DNA of 64,000 nt from positions 2,845,001-2,909,000 of the forward strand of contig NZ_CP092282.1 in NCBI RefSeq assembly GCF_024972775.1, written 5' to 3'. Below are positions 55,301-61,376 of the stretch, in pieces (the stretch's first letter is position 1; every line of letters starts with the position of its first letter). The position numbers and the translations under genes are program-made. The notes below the pieces were generated by a model that worked only from the letters and a program-made list of their open reading frames with translations, was not told the DNA's origin and did no database searches. This DNA is from Dehalobacter sp. DCM (GTDB lineage: Bacteria > Bacillota > Desulfitobacteriia > Desulfitobacteriales > Syntrophobotulaceae).

Positions 55301-55668
55301 GTCGTCTGGATGCTTGTGTGCTGAGCCTCCCCGTCCACATAGCTTAGCAATATACTCATTTCGCCGGATTCAACCGGGCCTAAGACCGATACGCCTCCGT
55401 ATCCCTTGGCATAACCGCCATATCCGCTATGCATTTTAAAACCGTGTCCGGTTACTTCCTCCGTGCCAAATTCGAATTCCGGTGATTGGTAGTTGTCGTT
55501 GGCGATCTTGGTAACGACATCACCAATACCGCCCGCGAAGACAGCACCGGGAAAATACGCTGCAAAGAGCATTGTCATTACAACAAACAAAATTCCTGAC
55601 CTAAATAATTTATGTAGACTTTTCCGCTTAACAGCTCTATAAAGTATCGGCAATTTTCTCTCCCCCAA
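49384..55668 (-). CDS. Giant exported repeat protein (2094 residues)
   Basis: It has an N-terminal signal peptide (to about VFAGG, residue 46), a short lipoprotein-like domain, and a beta domain (about 270-380) with TYIRNYHWNKGRGASLG and IPAGTYTVTDSDP. A glycine-rich hydrophobic stretch (VPGLIATGLAALAGLGGGGG) follows. At about 620-1050 a run of roughly 85 pentapeptides of form G-[FY]-[DN]-x-x contains a recent 40-residue tandem expansion. A Pro-rich linker, a coiled-coil/helical part, a hydrophobic region (GLAGAGSLAPVAIDGG) and a charged C-terminal domain (about 1720-2094) complete it. The layout recalls large surface adhesins or polymorphic-toxin carriers; no toxin motif is recognised. TTG start codon; it follows two small membrane-protein genes. 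Confidence 0.75.
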   Translation of the reverse strand: MGERKLPILYRAVKRKSLHKLFRSGILFVVMTMLFAAYFPGAVFAGGIGDVVTKIANDNYQSPEFEFGTEEVTGHGFKMHSGYGGYAKGYGGVSVLGPVESGEMSILLSYVDGEAQHTSIQTTRLKGCEVREYTMEDGVGVGVILPDYFITVEFYQSGNSSTADFQKAKTIAQQVLDALEDDGLLSQPAPEIEGLSEVKPAEEYPNEESVEESAPAAEPVVRGEPLDEPIPISNTDNIAGVSNGPTAPTTFTIDKPHLVTYIRNYHWNKGRGASLGQIGLKDQNGKVYGPWQASGTQGQGGVPNANWEVFPNIVIPAGTYTVTDSDPASWSANEESGGRGMGQVHATPHFEVTSGSLDELTEDIPGIVPIDNDFQESPAGVGSVGNIPGPSNTTEAVVGVAVPGLIATGLAALAGLGGGGGFTPPSGTPLSPNAGGPASGNGGTYPGSGTPETGRKTAGTVQEASQLGRRRRPELRVDTDEMGQGSITVSENDRIYVETADETGIFVQPEIRIDTDEMGQGSIAVSINDDIYVETADEAGAFIGTERLSTSSFADKGDPGILIDTSAFDDLDLSAEVTSESDIEAGTQTVASDTAAGTDSQIIEQGAGQKNGEEQTGIYDANGFDAEGYDRDGFNREGYDHEGYNREGFNAEGFDKDGFNAEGFDKAGYDREGFNQQGFDRTGFDREGYNQNGFDQEGFNRDGFDQGGYDREGFNQQGFDRTGFDREGYNQNGFDQEGFNRDGFDQGGYDREGFNQKGFDRTGFDREGYNQNGFDQEGFNRDGFDQGGYDREGFNQKGFDRTGFDREGYNQNGFDQEGFNRDGFDQTGYDREGFNQQGFDKTGFDREGFNREGFDKNGFDKEGFNKAGFDAEGFDKTGFNQDGFDREGYGRSGYNSEGFDREGFDVNGYNAKGYNRSGFNAEGYNAAGYDKEGFNKDGWDSEGYGRNGLNKEGFDREGYDKNGYDKDGYDREGFDREGRQQEGYDADGYDKKGFNKDGYDRDGYDREGFDFEGYNRAGYDPWGYNKQGYSKDGYHWSGYNADGYNRDGRHWSENPFEGDGNPFNVATQDPFGEGEVIPFGATWKPTKPALGEPYPRTLEKYGAKPWTDEPQVPVPEAPEATQTAAPEAMPGTDAGIGDVPQTPDDSTMPDSIPEADIPENGQDIPADQRVETGDSNTFTVTDPKTGETTTYEYEPGYTGPKHGQTQTLVGKTDGQTYELEFDAVKGKWINTESGNEFNPDDFERWQNDLSIDEKQAAKDLEKMANRQDANSKAIDKNLDDFKKLEKMQKAADKYNIGEPNGPGDVDKAIQKLKDDMLAGKELDLEQMNKIERVIDNRIMGKTAADTGERWEEDWFKNLGWALEANAATAKEVITGEKDDGSISWLGMGARIMITAATGGLAGAGSLAPVAIDGGLTVAEAMYRIKDSIDKGESDFKAVSKAIGLVILGEEMGWLAGKAGGKIMGEMLEKFPVFTNKAADFLEAALLKASAKNQVWSKALGLVSKESAEETLDQVNKRLVNIGSGEAAENIIKKARGDYGLSVADSFDDVSKAGKAVTGGGDEIFKGTGKSASDAGDNLAHSSSKNASGNSDDIAQSAGKAKSSSDDMARSSSTGNKSNTPEAPSKSTAPGQDGTVRTGDAGAGGPGDPGKPSSGGGEPNLPDDSVTGRPLNTNARTPEEVLADPAAISRAEHTVQNNIKDFDKLPPARQEELIREQAIYDEYKMQAQEKTYNLADKVERREGLTVDDIMEMKADPASMRTLKNIESTDGIGAELGPIRSRQVQSEFNEVLENKIHQPAYRDVESYLRNKLNTENVRCRTVRTPGTEVTPWGINTDNDVIAERLVNGPNGPEWMEIPKSEWQDRYNKAFAEHSGFSEQAAARRFPDRDWAGMDDAAKYKEWAELHEESAMDRFDPMAANDFSNQRTWMIEDGDLPGQLPGRNWVEASPEEIARGVDTVTIDGKQMRAASPYELAQRGEGNLVDSEQFGMMEKHKINDYWHKGSNPQEVMKNQTESLEQLQKTARAAQTVERSYRNMGYKVQSMPDNMQEAIKVINNNNLSPAARAARLQQLGYDTPGDFVEKVSSRIGAIRTAKR
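53161..53665. repeat. 120-bp tandem repeat inside the giant protein gene
   Basis: About 4.2 copies of a 120-bp unit (full units begin near 53221, 53341, 53461 and 53581) encode a 40-residue block of eight pentapeptides. Copies are almost identical at the DNA level and differ at scattered third positions; the first two resemble each other and the last two resemble each other, which suggests nested duplications. Copy number is likely to vary between strains. Confidence 0.9.
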
Positions 55669-55674
55669 TCTTCT

Positions 55675-56172
55675 TTAAGGCAGTATTCCAACCAGCATCA
55701 TCCATGTGGTAGAAAACACAAAAGCCAAAAGGGACGGCATCAGGATATTTTTCATCCCATGAGCACCTTTTTTCATGACTTCAGTTCCGGCTGTCGCTGT
55801 GGCCGTCATCATGGCAGCTGAAGCAAACGGCATCGCTGCATTCCAATCCAACAACAACTGAGCTAATACTGCCAGGACCGTAAACGGAATCATAAACAAC
55901 ATCCCTGTACTTACAGCTTCCCGTGCAAACTGATTATTCTCTGCATGCAGCATTTGATTGCCGCGGTTAAACAGCATAACAAGCAGATTCACTGTCAGCA
56001 GCCCGATTCCCCCAGCGATGATGATTGATAAAAATACGGCGGTCAATCTAACCTCCGGCTTGCTATACGGAATGATGATACCAAATATGATAAAGCATAC
56101 ATACACCGGCCAGAATTTAATGCCTTTCTTTTCTGATTTTTTCGCGTAACCGAGATTCATTTCCATTTCCAA
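55675..56172 (-). CDS. Small integral membrane protein
   Basis: A 165-residue protein with four to five transmembrane helices (about 20-40, 45-68, 88-115, 118-135 and 145-162) and a short cytoplasmic N-terminus (MEMEMNLGYAKKSEKKG). No charged active-site motif is visible. It ends 6 bases before the giant exported protein gene and starts 33 bases after the Yip1-like gene, so the three are surely co-transcribed. It may assist membrane insertion or export of the giant protein. Family not recognised. Confidence 0.7.
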   Translation of the reverse strand: MEMEMNLGYAKKSEKKGIKFWPVYVCFIIFGIIIPYSKPEVRLTAVFLSIIIAGGIGLLTVNLLVMLFNRGNQMLHAENNQFAREAVSTGMLFMIPFTVLAVLAQLLLDWNAAMPFASAAMMTATATAGTEVMKKGAHGMKNILMPSLLAFVFSTTWMMLVGILP

Positions 56173-56205
56173 CCTCCCATATGTGCAACGTTAGTATTGA
56201 TTTAC

Positions 56206-56775
56206 CTAAAAACCGAAACGGCCGAGCCCTGCCCATCCGAAAAGAAGGATAGCTCCGCATAACGTGGTTAAAACAATGCTAAAGGCAATCCTGTCTCCGG
56301 ACATCTGGCGGATCGTAAACAACGCCGGTCTCAAAGCCCATAAGACACCGGTCACACCAAAGGCTACCGCTGTATTCCAGCCCAGCGTGAGCGAACAGAT
56401 CACGCCAATCAGGGCATAAATCAGCGTAGCGGAATAACCCAGGGAAAAAGATGAAATAGCCCAGGTAATTGAATACTCTCGTTTTGAAGCCTGCGAAAAA
56501 GCCCAGGCCAGAACGGCAATAAGGGCAACGCCGCATGTGCCGTAAAGCAGGCCCAGCAAGGTAATTATAATGACAGTAGATACTTCCATTTGTCCGGTCC
56601 GAAACATATCCAAGCCCGTCTGCAGAAAAAAAAGTGTGAAAGATAGACCGGAAATCAACAGGGAATATGGCCAGGGAACCTGATTCATCTGACTCTTTAT
56701 CACTTCACCCGGATTCGCAATCATTTTCAGTGCGACTTTCCATCGCGGTATCGCCTTCGTTTCCGTTGTCTTCAT
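56206..56775 (-). CDS. Yip1-like membrane protein
   Basis: A 189-residue protein with five hydrophobic helices in the pattern of bacterial Yip1/YIP1-domain proteins: an N-terminal charged segment (KVALKMIANPGEVIKSQM) and then helices at about 38-58, 68-95, 108-130, 135-150 and 165-185. Function is unknown in bacteria. First intact gene of the operon; a broken gene lies 42 bases upstream on the same strand. Confidence 0.65.
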   Translation of the reverse strand: MKTTETKAIPRWKVALKMIANPGEVIKSQMNQVPWPYSLLISGLSFTLFFLQTGLDMFRTGQMEVSTVIIITLLGLLYGTCGVALIAVLAWAFSQASKREYSITWAISSFSLGYSATLIYALIGVICSLTLGWNTAVAFGVTGVLWALRPALFTIRQMSGDRIAFSIVLTTLCGAILLFGWAGLGRFGF

Positions 56776-56817
56776 GTTCTTGCCTATCCCTCCAAAACTG
56801 TTATTGTTATTTCACGC

Positions 56818-57110
56818 TTAGAACAATCCGTTCTTAAAAATTATTTCGTTGCCAAACTCTTCAACCAAGCTATTGAATATCTCGTCCAAGCACGCTGGGT
56901 CAGTAATGGCAGCAATGTACTTATCGTCATGAGTAATTATCTCCAGCTCGTCTGCCGGCACGTTCCTTACATTGATATTTATAGACTGTAAATCCGCCTT
57001 ATCGATTACCAGCCGACCATTCGGATGTTCCTCTTGAGGTATTAGGATTATTTGCCCCGGACAATGCTAAGCTCATAGTGCTTCGTCTTATAAAAGCCCG
57101 TTTTAAGCCT
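56818..57110 (-). pseudogene. Frameshifted small protein gene (PH-like)
   Basis: Two frames together encode a coherent product: KTGFYKTKHYELSIVRG in one frame, then after about 57050 QIILIPQEEHPNGRL to LVEEFGNEIIFKNGLF in the next, ending at TAA (56818-56820). The run of G bases at the joint (GTCCGGGG) is a plausible site of a one-base change. There is no start codon or complete N-terminus. The strand pattern fits a PH-like domain related to the C-terminal part of the 46757 gene product. It would have been the first gene of the downstream operon. Confidence 0.6.
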
Positions 57111-57261
57111 TTATTTTATAGTTTAGCGCAATGTCGAGTAGCCGCTAGACTCTCACCTCCCTTTCTTCGATCCACTGGTTTGAAGATCAACGGCATTGGA
57201 TTGTAACCATAAATCAAAACCTAATTTGATTTTATCAGTTTTATACTCCTAAATAATGATA

Positions 57262-57292
57262 GTCAAATATTTGGCAATGCCAAATATTTGAC
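57262..57292. promoter_or_regulatory. Perfect 31-bp palindrome (operator-like)
   Basis: GTCAAATATTTGGCA is followed after one base by its exact inverse complement. Each arm also contains the smaller palindrome CAAATATTTG. It lies 42 bases upstream of the helix-turn-helix remnant at 57335, as an autoregulatory operator would. Confidence 0.6.
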
Positions 57293-57334
57293 ACGAATGC
57301 TGTCATATAATTGGACAAAGATTTGCCTATATAG

Positions 57335-57586
57335 AAAGATATTACCAACACATCCAATATCCTTCTCTCCCGCAATATTGCAGTAGATGCTTCTTTTATC
57401 AGTCGTTTACAGCGTGGTCTGTGCCCCAGCCAAAAATGTTTTTATCTGCAAGCCATGGCCGATTACTTTGCCCGTAATTTAAAAACCGACTATCAAAAGA
57501 CCACTCTATGGGAAGCGATCAAACAGAGTTCGCTAATTAAGCCTTCCGAAACAGAGTTATTGAAGCCTTTAACGATCATTGTCTAA
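57335..57586 (+). pseudogene. Remnant of a helix-turn-helix regulator
   Basis: An 83-codon frame with no start codon reads NILLSRNIAVDASFISRLQR, then GLCPSQKCFYLQAMADYFAR, then a helical tail ending at TAA 57584-57586. This is the DNA-binding segment of a transcription factor (S-x-I-S-R-L-x-x-G recognition helix) as found at the start of many clostridial regulators of unknown ligand. A stop codon immediately upstream and the lack of a long sensory domain show the gene is truncated on both sides. The 31-bp palindrome lies just upstream. Confidence 0.65.
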
Positions 57587-57967
57587 GAATGGCTTCAATG
57601 AAAAAGAGTCGCCGACGGCTGACTCCATTAATTTTTTTTTTAGATGATTATCAATTTCATTAACGAAAGTAATATCACCGCTGCTTTTTGGGATTATCTT
57701 CACATTTTATTCAGCAAAGGATCACACAGCACAACAAACCGCGATCACACTTCGGCCAAATTATAGGAACTAACTAATAGAATAGAAGAAATGAACGCTG
57801 ATCAAAATCACGTTAATCAGAAGTAAAACACGGATATGATTTCAATGAATGAAACTGTTAGCGTGAAAATAGCTTCAATTCAACCATGAACGGTTCCATC
57901 GAGGTTGTGTTTGAGATTTTTTTTTCGTCTTATTGTTGGGAATGATAAACTTCGGTAACCTGATTTA
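57587..57967. other. Gene-poor, decaying stretch
   Basis: No coherent frame was found. ATGATTATCAATTTCATT at 57651-57668 has a loose resemblance to a Fur box. AT-rich filler continues to the first tatA gene. Confidence 0.3.
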
Positions 57968-58135
57968 CTAACTGTCCCTTTCTGCATCCCCTTTTGTTTC
58001 ATTTTTAAAATCTTTAATCCCTTGTCCCAAGGCCTTACCAAGTCCAGGCAGTTTTCCGGGTCCCACAATCACCAAAACAATCACTAACCCGATCACAGCC
58101 ACCATGGGGGTAATCATTCCAAATGTAGTCAACAT
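57968..58135 (-). CDS. tatA: Twin-arginine translocase protein TatA
   Basis: A 55-residue TatA/TatE subunit. The start was placed at MLTTFGMITPM (GGAGG eight bases upstream). One transmembrane helix (VAVIGLVIVLVIVGPGKLPG) carries the invariant hinge G-P-x-K-L-P and is followed by the amphipathic helix GKALGQGIKDFKNE. Multimers form the pore for folded proteins carrying twin-arginine signals. There is no TatC in the window. Two tatA genes next to a Tat-dependent reductase suggest a local Tat unit that relies on TatC encoded elsewhere. Confidence 0.92.
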   Translation of the reverse strand: MLTTFGMITPMVAVIGLVIVLVIVGPGKLPGLGKALGQGIKDFKNETKGDAERDS

Positions 58136-58230
58136 GCTATTTTCCTCCTTCAACTCATTATTTATAAGGTAGTAACTTGTTTGCCAGAAACGTGTTGAGC
58201 GACTTATTTAAAATTCAGATACGCCCGGAA

Positions 58231-58440
58231 TCAAAGACCCGTTTTTGGTAGGTTTTCTTTGATACTTTCGGTTGTACTACTCACCGTATCCTCAACCTCG
58301 TTCGTTGCCTGCTTGAATTCCTTGAGGCCGCGCCCCAGTGATTTCCCTGCTTCGGGCAGTTTTCCCGGCCCAATAACGATAAGTGCAAGAACTAACAGGA
58401 TGACTGCAACAGTAGGAGTGACGATACCAAATGTAACCAT
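58231..58440 (-). CDS. tatA: Twin-arginine translocase protein TatA (second copy)
   Basis: A 69-residue TatA with helix VAVILLVLALIVIGPGKLP, hinge G-P-G-K-L-P, and an amphipathic helix AGKSLGRGLKEFKQATNEVE followed by an acidic/serine tail. The ATG has AAGGAGG seven bases upstream. It differs clearly from the other copy in its C-terminus and is probably not a very recent duplicate. It lies 95 bases upstream of the other tatA on the same strand. Confidence 0.92.
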   Translation of the reverse strand: MVTFGIVTPTVAVILLVLALIVIGPGKLPEAGKSLGRGLKEFKQATNEVEDTVSSTTESIKENLPKTGL

Positions 58441-58631
58441 GATAAAGCCTCCTTGTATTTTTAATTGAATTACCCTCGTTATCTATTTACTGTCTGAGGA
58501 CAAAGCTCATTTTATTACGTAAAAATAATAACATACCACATTTAACAATCGCTATCTTTTTTTGATAATGCATGATAGCCGAAGTCCAAAAACGTACACG
58601 GATAATATTTCTTATATAGGCATTAATGCCT

Positions 58632-58677
58632 AAAAACAGGCAAATCAAATATTCATTACGAAGATTTGCCTGTTTTT
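58632..58677. terminator. Bidirectional terminator before the tatA pair
   Basis: AAAAACAGGCAAATC (58632-58646) pairs perfectly with GATTTGCCTGTTTTT (58663-58677). T runs on both strands make it a good terminator, ending the exported reductase gene (stop at 58708) on the minus strand. Confidence 0.85.
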
Positions 58678-58707
58678 ACTTAAAAGCAAAGCACAACCGC
58701 TGCTTAA

Positions 58708-60957
58708 TTATACAGCACGGCCGGCATCGTTTCCGGCGCGTATAGCCAACGCGATGTTAAACGGCGCATTGCAGTCGCCGATGGCGTAAGTCTCTTTTAC
58801 CGAAATCCCGTCAAGCAAAGACTTGTTTGGCAGCAAGTCGGCAGCGTTGATAATCGCGTCCGCGGCGATAGTGACATCAACCCCGTAATCCGTTGCAATG
58901 GTAACCTGGCCGTCGCCGATTTTTTTGATTGTGGATCCCGGATAGGCTTTTACCCCCAGCGAATAGAGCGCGGTTGTCATAAAGCGATGGGCGTGTTGCG
59001 ACTGTTGTTTGTCGAGATCTTCATTCGGGTTGGGCGTCACAATGGTGACCTTCTTTTTGTGCACTGTCAGCCACAAAGCGCAGTCGAAAGCCTGTGCGTT
59101 CGAGCCAAATACCACGACTTTTTCGCCGGTTTTATCACCGGTGAAATCGTCATAGTTAAGAATTGGCACGCTGCCGCCTTCTGCACCCACCTTGCCCGGC
59201 AAAGCTCCGACTGCAAGGATTACGGCATCGGGAGCTTCGCTCTTAATTAACGCGGCGTTGACTTCTTTGTTCAAAACGACGTTCACGCCCTTCAGCTCCA
59301 GCTGTTTGACCAGGTAAGCCTTTAGGTCGTCAAGATTTTCATGAGGACCTTTGATGGCGCTGGCAATGATCATTCTGCCGCCAAGTGCGCCGCTCTTTTC
59401 ATACAGTGTGACTTTGTGACCGCGGGCAGCTGCGATGCGGGCGGCTTCCATACCGGCCGGACCGCCGCCGATGACCATGACCTTCTTCACCTTTGCAGCA
59501 GGCTCAAGCTCATAGGTCTTCGGACCAGTCTTGGTCATAACGCGCTGCGTCAGGGCGTTCACGCGGCAATAAGCCATCATCCGATTCATTTCGTTTGAGC
59601 CGCTGTGGCAGTGCAGGCAGCGCGTGCAGGGGGCGATTTCATCAATACGTTTTGCTTTCAGTTTGTTGACGTATTCGGTGTCAACAGTAAGCGGACGGTT
59701 CATGAGATAAAAGTCAACCTTGCCGTCGGCGAGAGCTTTCTCGAAGAAATCCGGGGCATGTGCCGGGTCCATGTAGGTGACGGTGCCGCAAGGAATCTTG
59801 AGCTCTTTTTTGTAGCGACCCACAATATCAATCAGCATGCCCGCGCCGCTGTGGTTGCCGATCAGCTGGCCTTGCCAATGCCGGGTGAAATCAAATTGGG
59901 TACCGTAGCCGGTGGCACCCTCAATGCCGTTTAAGATAAAGTAAAGGTCGCTGCCGAATTGACAGGGATGATTGCCGAGCGGTCCTAAGCGCAGGTGCAT
60001 CGCATCGCAGCCGGCGGCCTCAAATAACTTGGCAAGACCAATACCTTCTTCTATCGTCGTTACTTTATTGTGGGGAGCGGAAACGGCGTTATCTAACCAC
60101 ATCAGGGTGGCGTTGTTATCAAGGTTGTCGTTTTCTTCAATGCAGTCGATCAAGAGTTGAACCACAAAGTCCTTGCCGCAGGCGCTTTTGATTTTATCAA
60201 TGCATTCGGTCACAAAGCGCGCGCGGTTTTCTAAAGTGCTTGGGCCGTATTTATCGGTACGGACGTTATGATAGCGGGAAAGGAACTGCTCGCCAAGGTT
60301 AAAACCAGCGGCGTTGATTTCCAAAGCAACAAAGCCCATTTGCTGCATTTGCTTCGCAATGGCTGCACCACGGGCCTCTGCGGCTGCAATGTCTGCAGCA
60401 GTCATGTCGCCAACCGCTTTCATCGGAAACTGCGCCCACTGATATCCCAGTTTAGCGCCATATTTGCCGCACTCCTTAACCAGTTTCTTCCCAAACGCAA
60501 TTGTTGCCGCGGGTGTATTCTTACCGTCTACAGGCGGTTCTAACGCGGCAATGCCTTCGACCCAAATGAACTCAACGCCGCCCTTGGCAAATTGTATGTA
60601 GTACTGGAGCAGCTCATCGGTTAGCCCCGCCAGGTAAGTGGCCGATCCGGCGGCGGACTTAATCATACGGTGGTTGAGATTGAGCGGTCCGATCTTCAGA
60701 GGTGAAAACAGTGTTTTGAGGTCCGTGGTGTTTTGACGGTAATCGTAATCTTGCGGATTGAGATAGGCCGCCGGGATCATTTCGCCTGAATTTGCCCCTC
60801 CGGCTGCGTTGCCGGCCGCGTTTCCTGAGGTGCTTCCGGAACCGCTGCTGGCCGTCTGCTCAGATGGCGAGCACCCGGTAAGTCCCACTGCACCCGCGGC
60901 AACCAAACCGGCAGCCGCTCCGATCCCTGTCAGAAATTGACGTCTTGATAAACTCAT
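58708..60957 (-). CDS. Tat-exported NADH:flavin oxidoreductase-like lipoprotein
   Basis: A 749-residue ene-reductase-type protein; the start was set at MSLSRRQFLTGIGAAAG (GGGAGAAAGAG upstream). It carries a twin-arginine signal (SRRQFL) ending in a lipobox (VGLTGC), so the mature protein should be folded inside, exported by Tat and lipid-anchored outside. The FMN barrel (about 80-440) has MLIDIV and NHRMIKSAAGSATYL elements; the cluster site is CTRCLHCHSGS with a later Cys; the FAD half has VMVIGGGPAGMEAARI. Extracytoplasmic BaiCD-type reductases are unusual; they need an electron donor at the membrane. Two tatA genes lie just downstream. Confidence 0.88.
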   Translation of the reverse strand: MSLSRRQFLTGIGAAAGLVAAGAVGLTGCSPSEQTASSGSGSTSGNAAGNAAGGANSGEMIPAAYLNPQDYDYRQNTTDLKTLFSPLKIGPLNLNHRMIKSAAGSATYLAGLTDELLQYYIQFAKGGVEFIWVEGIAALEPPVDGKNTPAATIAFGKKLVKECGKYGAKLGYQWAQFPMKAVGDMTAADIAAAEARGAAIAKQMQQMGFVALEINAAGFNLGEQFLSRYHNVRTDKYGPSTLENRARFVTECIDKIKSACGKDFVVQLLIDCIEENDNLDNNATLMWLDNAVSAPHNKVTTIEEGIGLAKLFEAAGCDAMHLRLGPLGNHPCQFGSDLYFILNGIEGATGYGTQFDFTRHWQGQLIGNHSGAGMLIDIVGRYKKELKIPCGTVTYMDPAHAPDFFEKALADGKVDFYLMNRPLTVDTEYVNKLKAKRIDEIAPCTRCLHCHSGSNEMNRMMAYCRVNALTQRVMTKTGPKTYELEPAAKVKKVMVIGGGPAGMEAARIAAARGHKVTLYEKSGALGGRMIIASAIKGPHENLDDLKAYLVKQLELKGVNVVLNKEVNAALIKSEAPDAVILAVGALPGKVGAEGGSVPILNYDDFTGDKTGEKVVVFGSNAQAFDCALWLTVHKKKVTIVTPNPNEDLDKQQSQHAHRFMTTALYSLGVKAYPGSTIKKIGDGQVTIATDYGVDVTIAADAIINAADLLPNKSLLDGISVKETYAIGDCNAPFNIALAIRAGNDAGRAV

Positions 60958-61054
60958 AACTCTTTCTCCCTTCTTGAATAACATCTCCCATTGATGTTAG
61001 TTTGAAAGCCATACGATTCGCCAACCGTCAGTCTGTGAATTATTTAATAAATAC

Positions 61055-61083
61055 ATTATACTTGTCCATTATATGGTTTTCAA
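61055..61083 (-). promoter_or_regulatory. Sigma-A promoter of the Tat-exported reductase
   Basis: On the minus strand TTGAAA (61078-61083), a 17-base spacer and a perfect TATAAT (61055-61060). Predicted start near 61048, leader about 90 bases. Confidence 0.75.
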
Positions 61084-61291
61084 GGAACATATTGGGACAT
61101 ATTTCTACAGAATATTACATTTTACACAGTAACAGATCTTATTCTCGAACAGTTCCCCTTTTGCTTCCACGAATCCTCAGACGTTGTTTTTATTTCTCTC
61201 TCACTGATTTGCCGGCCCTATAATTGCCAATCATCAATTATCAGCATCAAAATGCCAAACATGCATACTACTTCTCAGTATTGCCCTACGC
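61084..61291. other. Intergenic region
   Basis: No frame or repeat of note was seen between the promoter and the terminator of the diguanylate cyclase gene. Confidence 0.3.
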
Positions 61292-61322
61292 AAAAATTCC
61301 CGTGAAACTCTTCCCACGGGAA
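61292..61322 (-). terminator. Intrinsic terminator of the diguanylate cyclase gene
   Basis: TTCCCGTG (61297-61304) pairs with CACGGGAA (61315-61322); on the minus strand the hairpin is followed by five T residues. It lies 55 bases after the stop codon. Confidence 0.85.
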
Positions 61323-61376
61323 CAACAACACACTTACTATTTGATTACAATCACCACACAACGCAACCTTGAGTCC

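Noticed and set aside
57651-57668. Fur box
   Set aside because: Only a loose match, and no iron-related gene follows.
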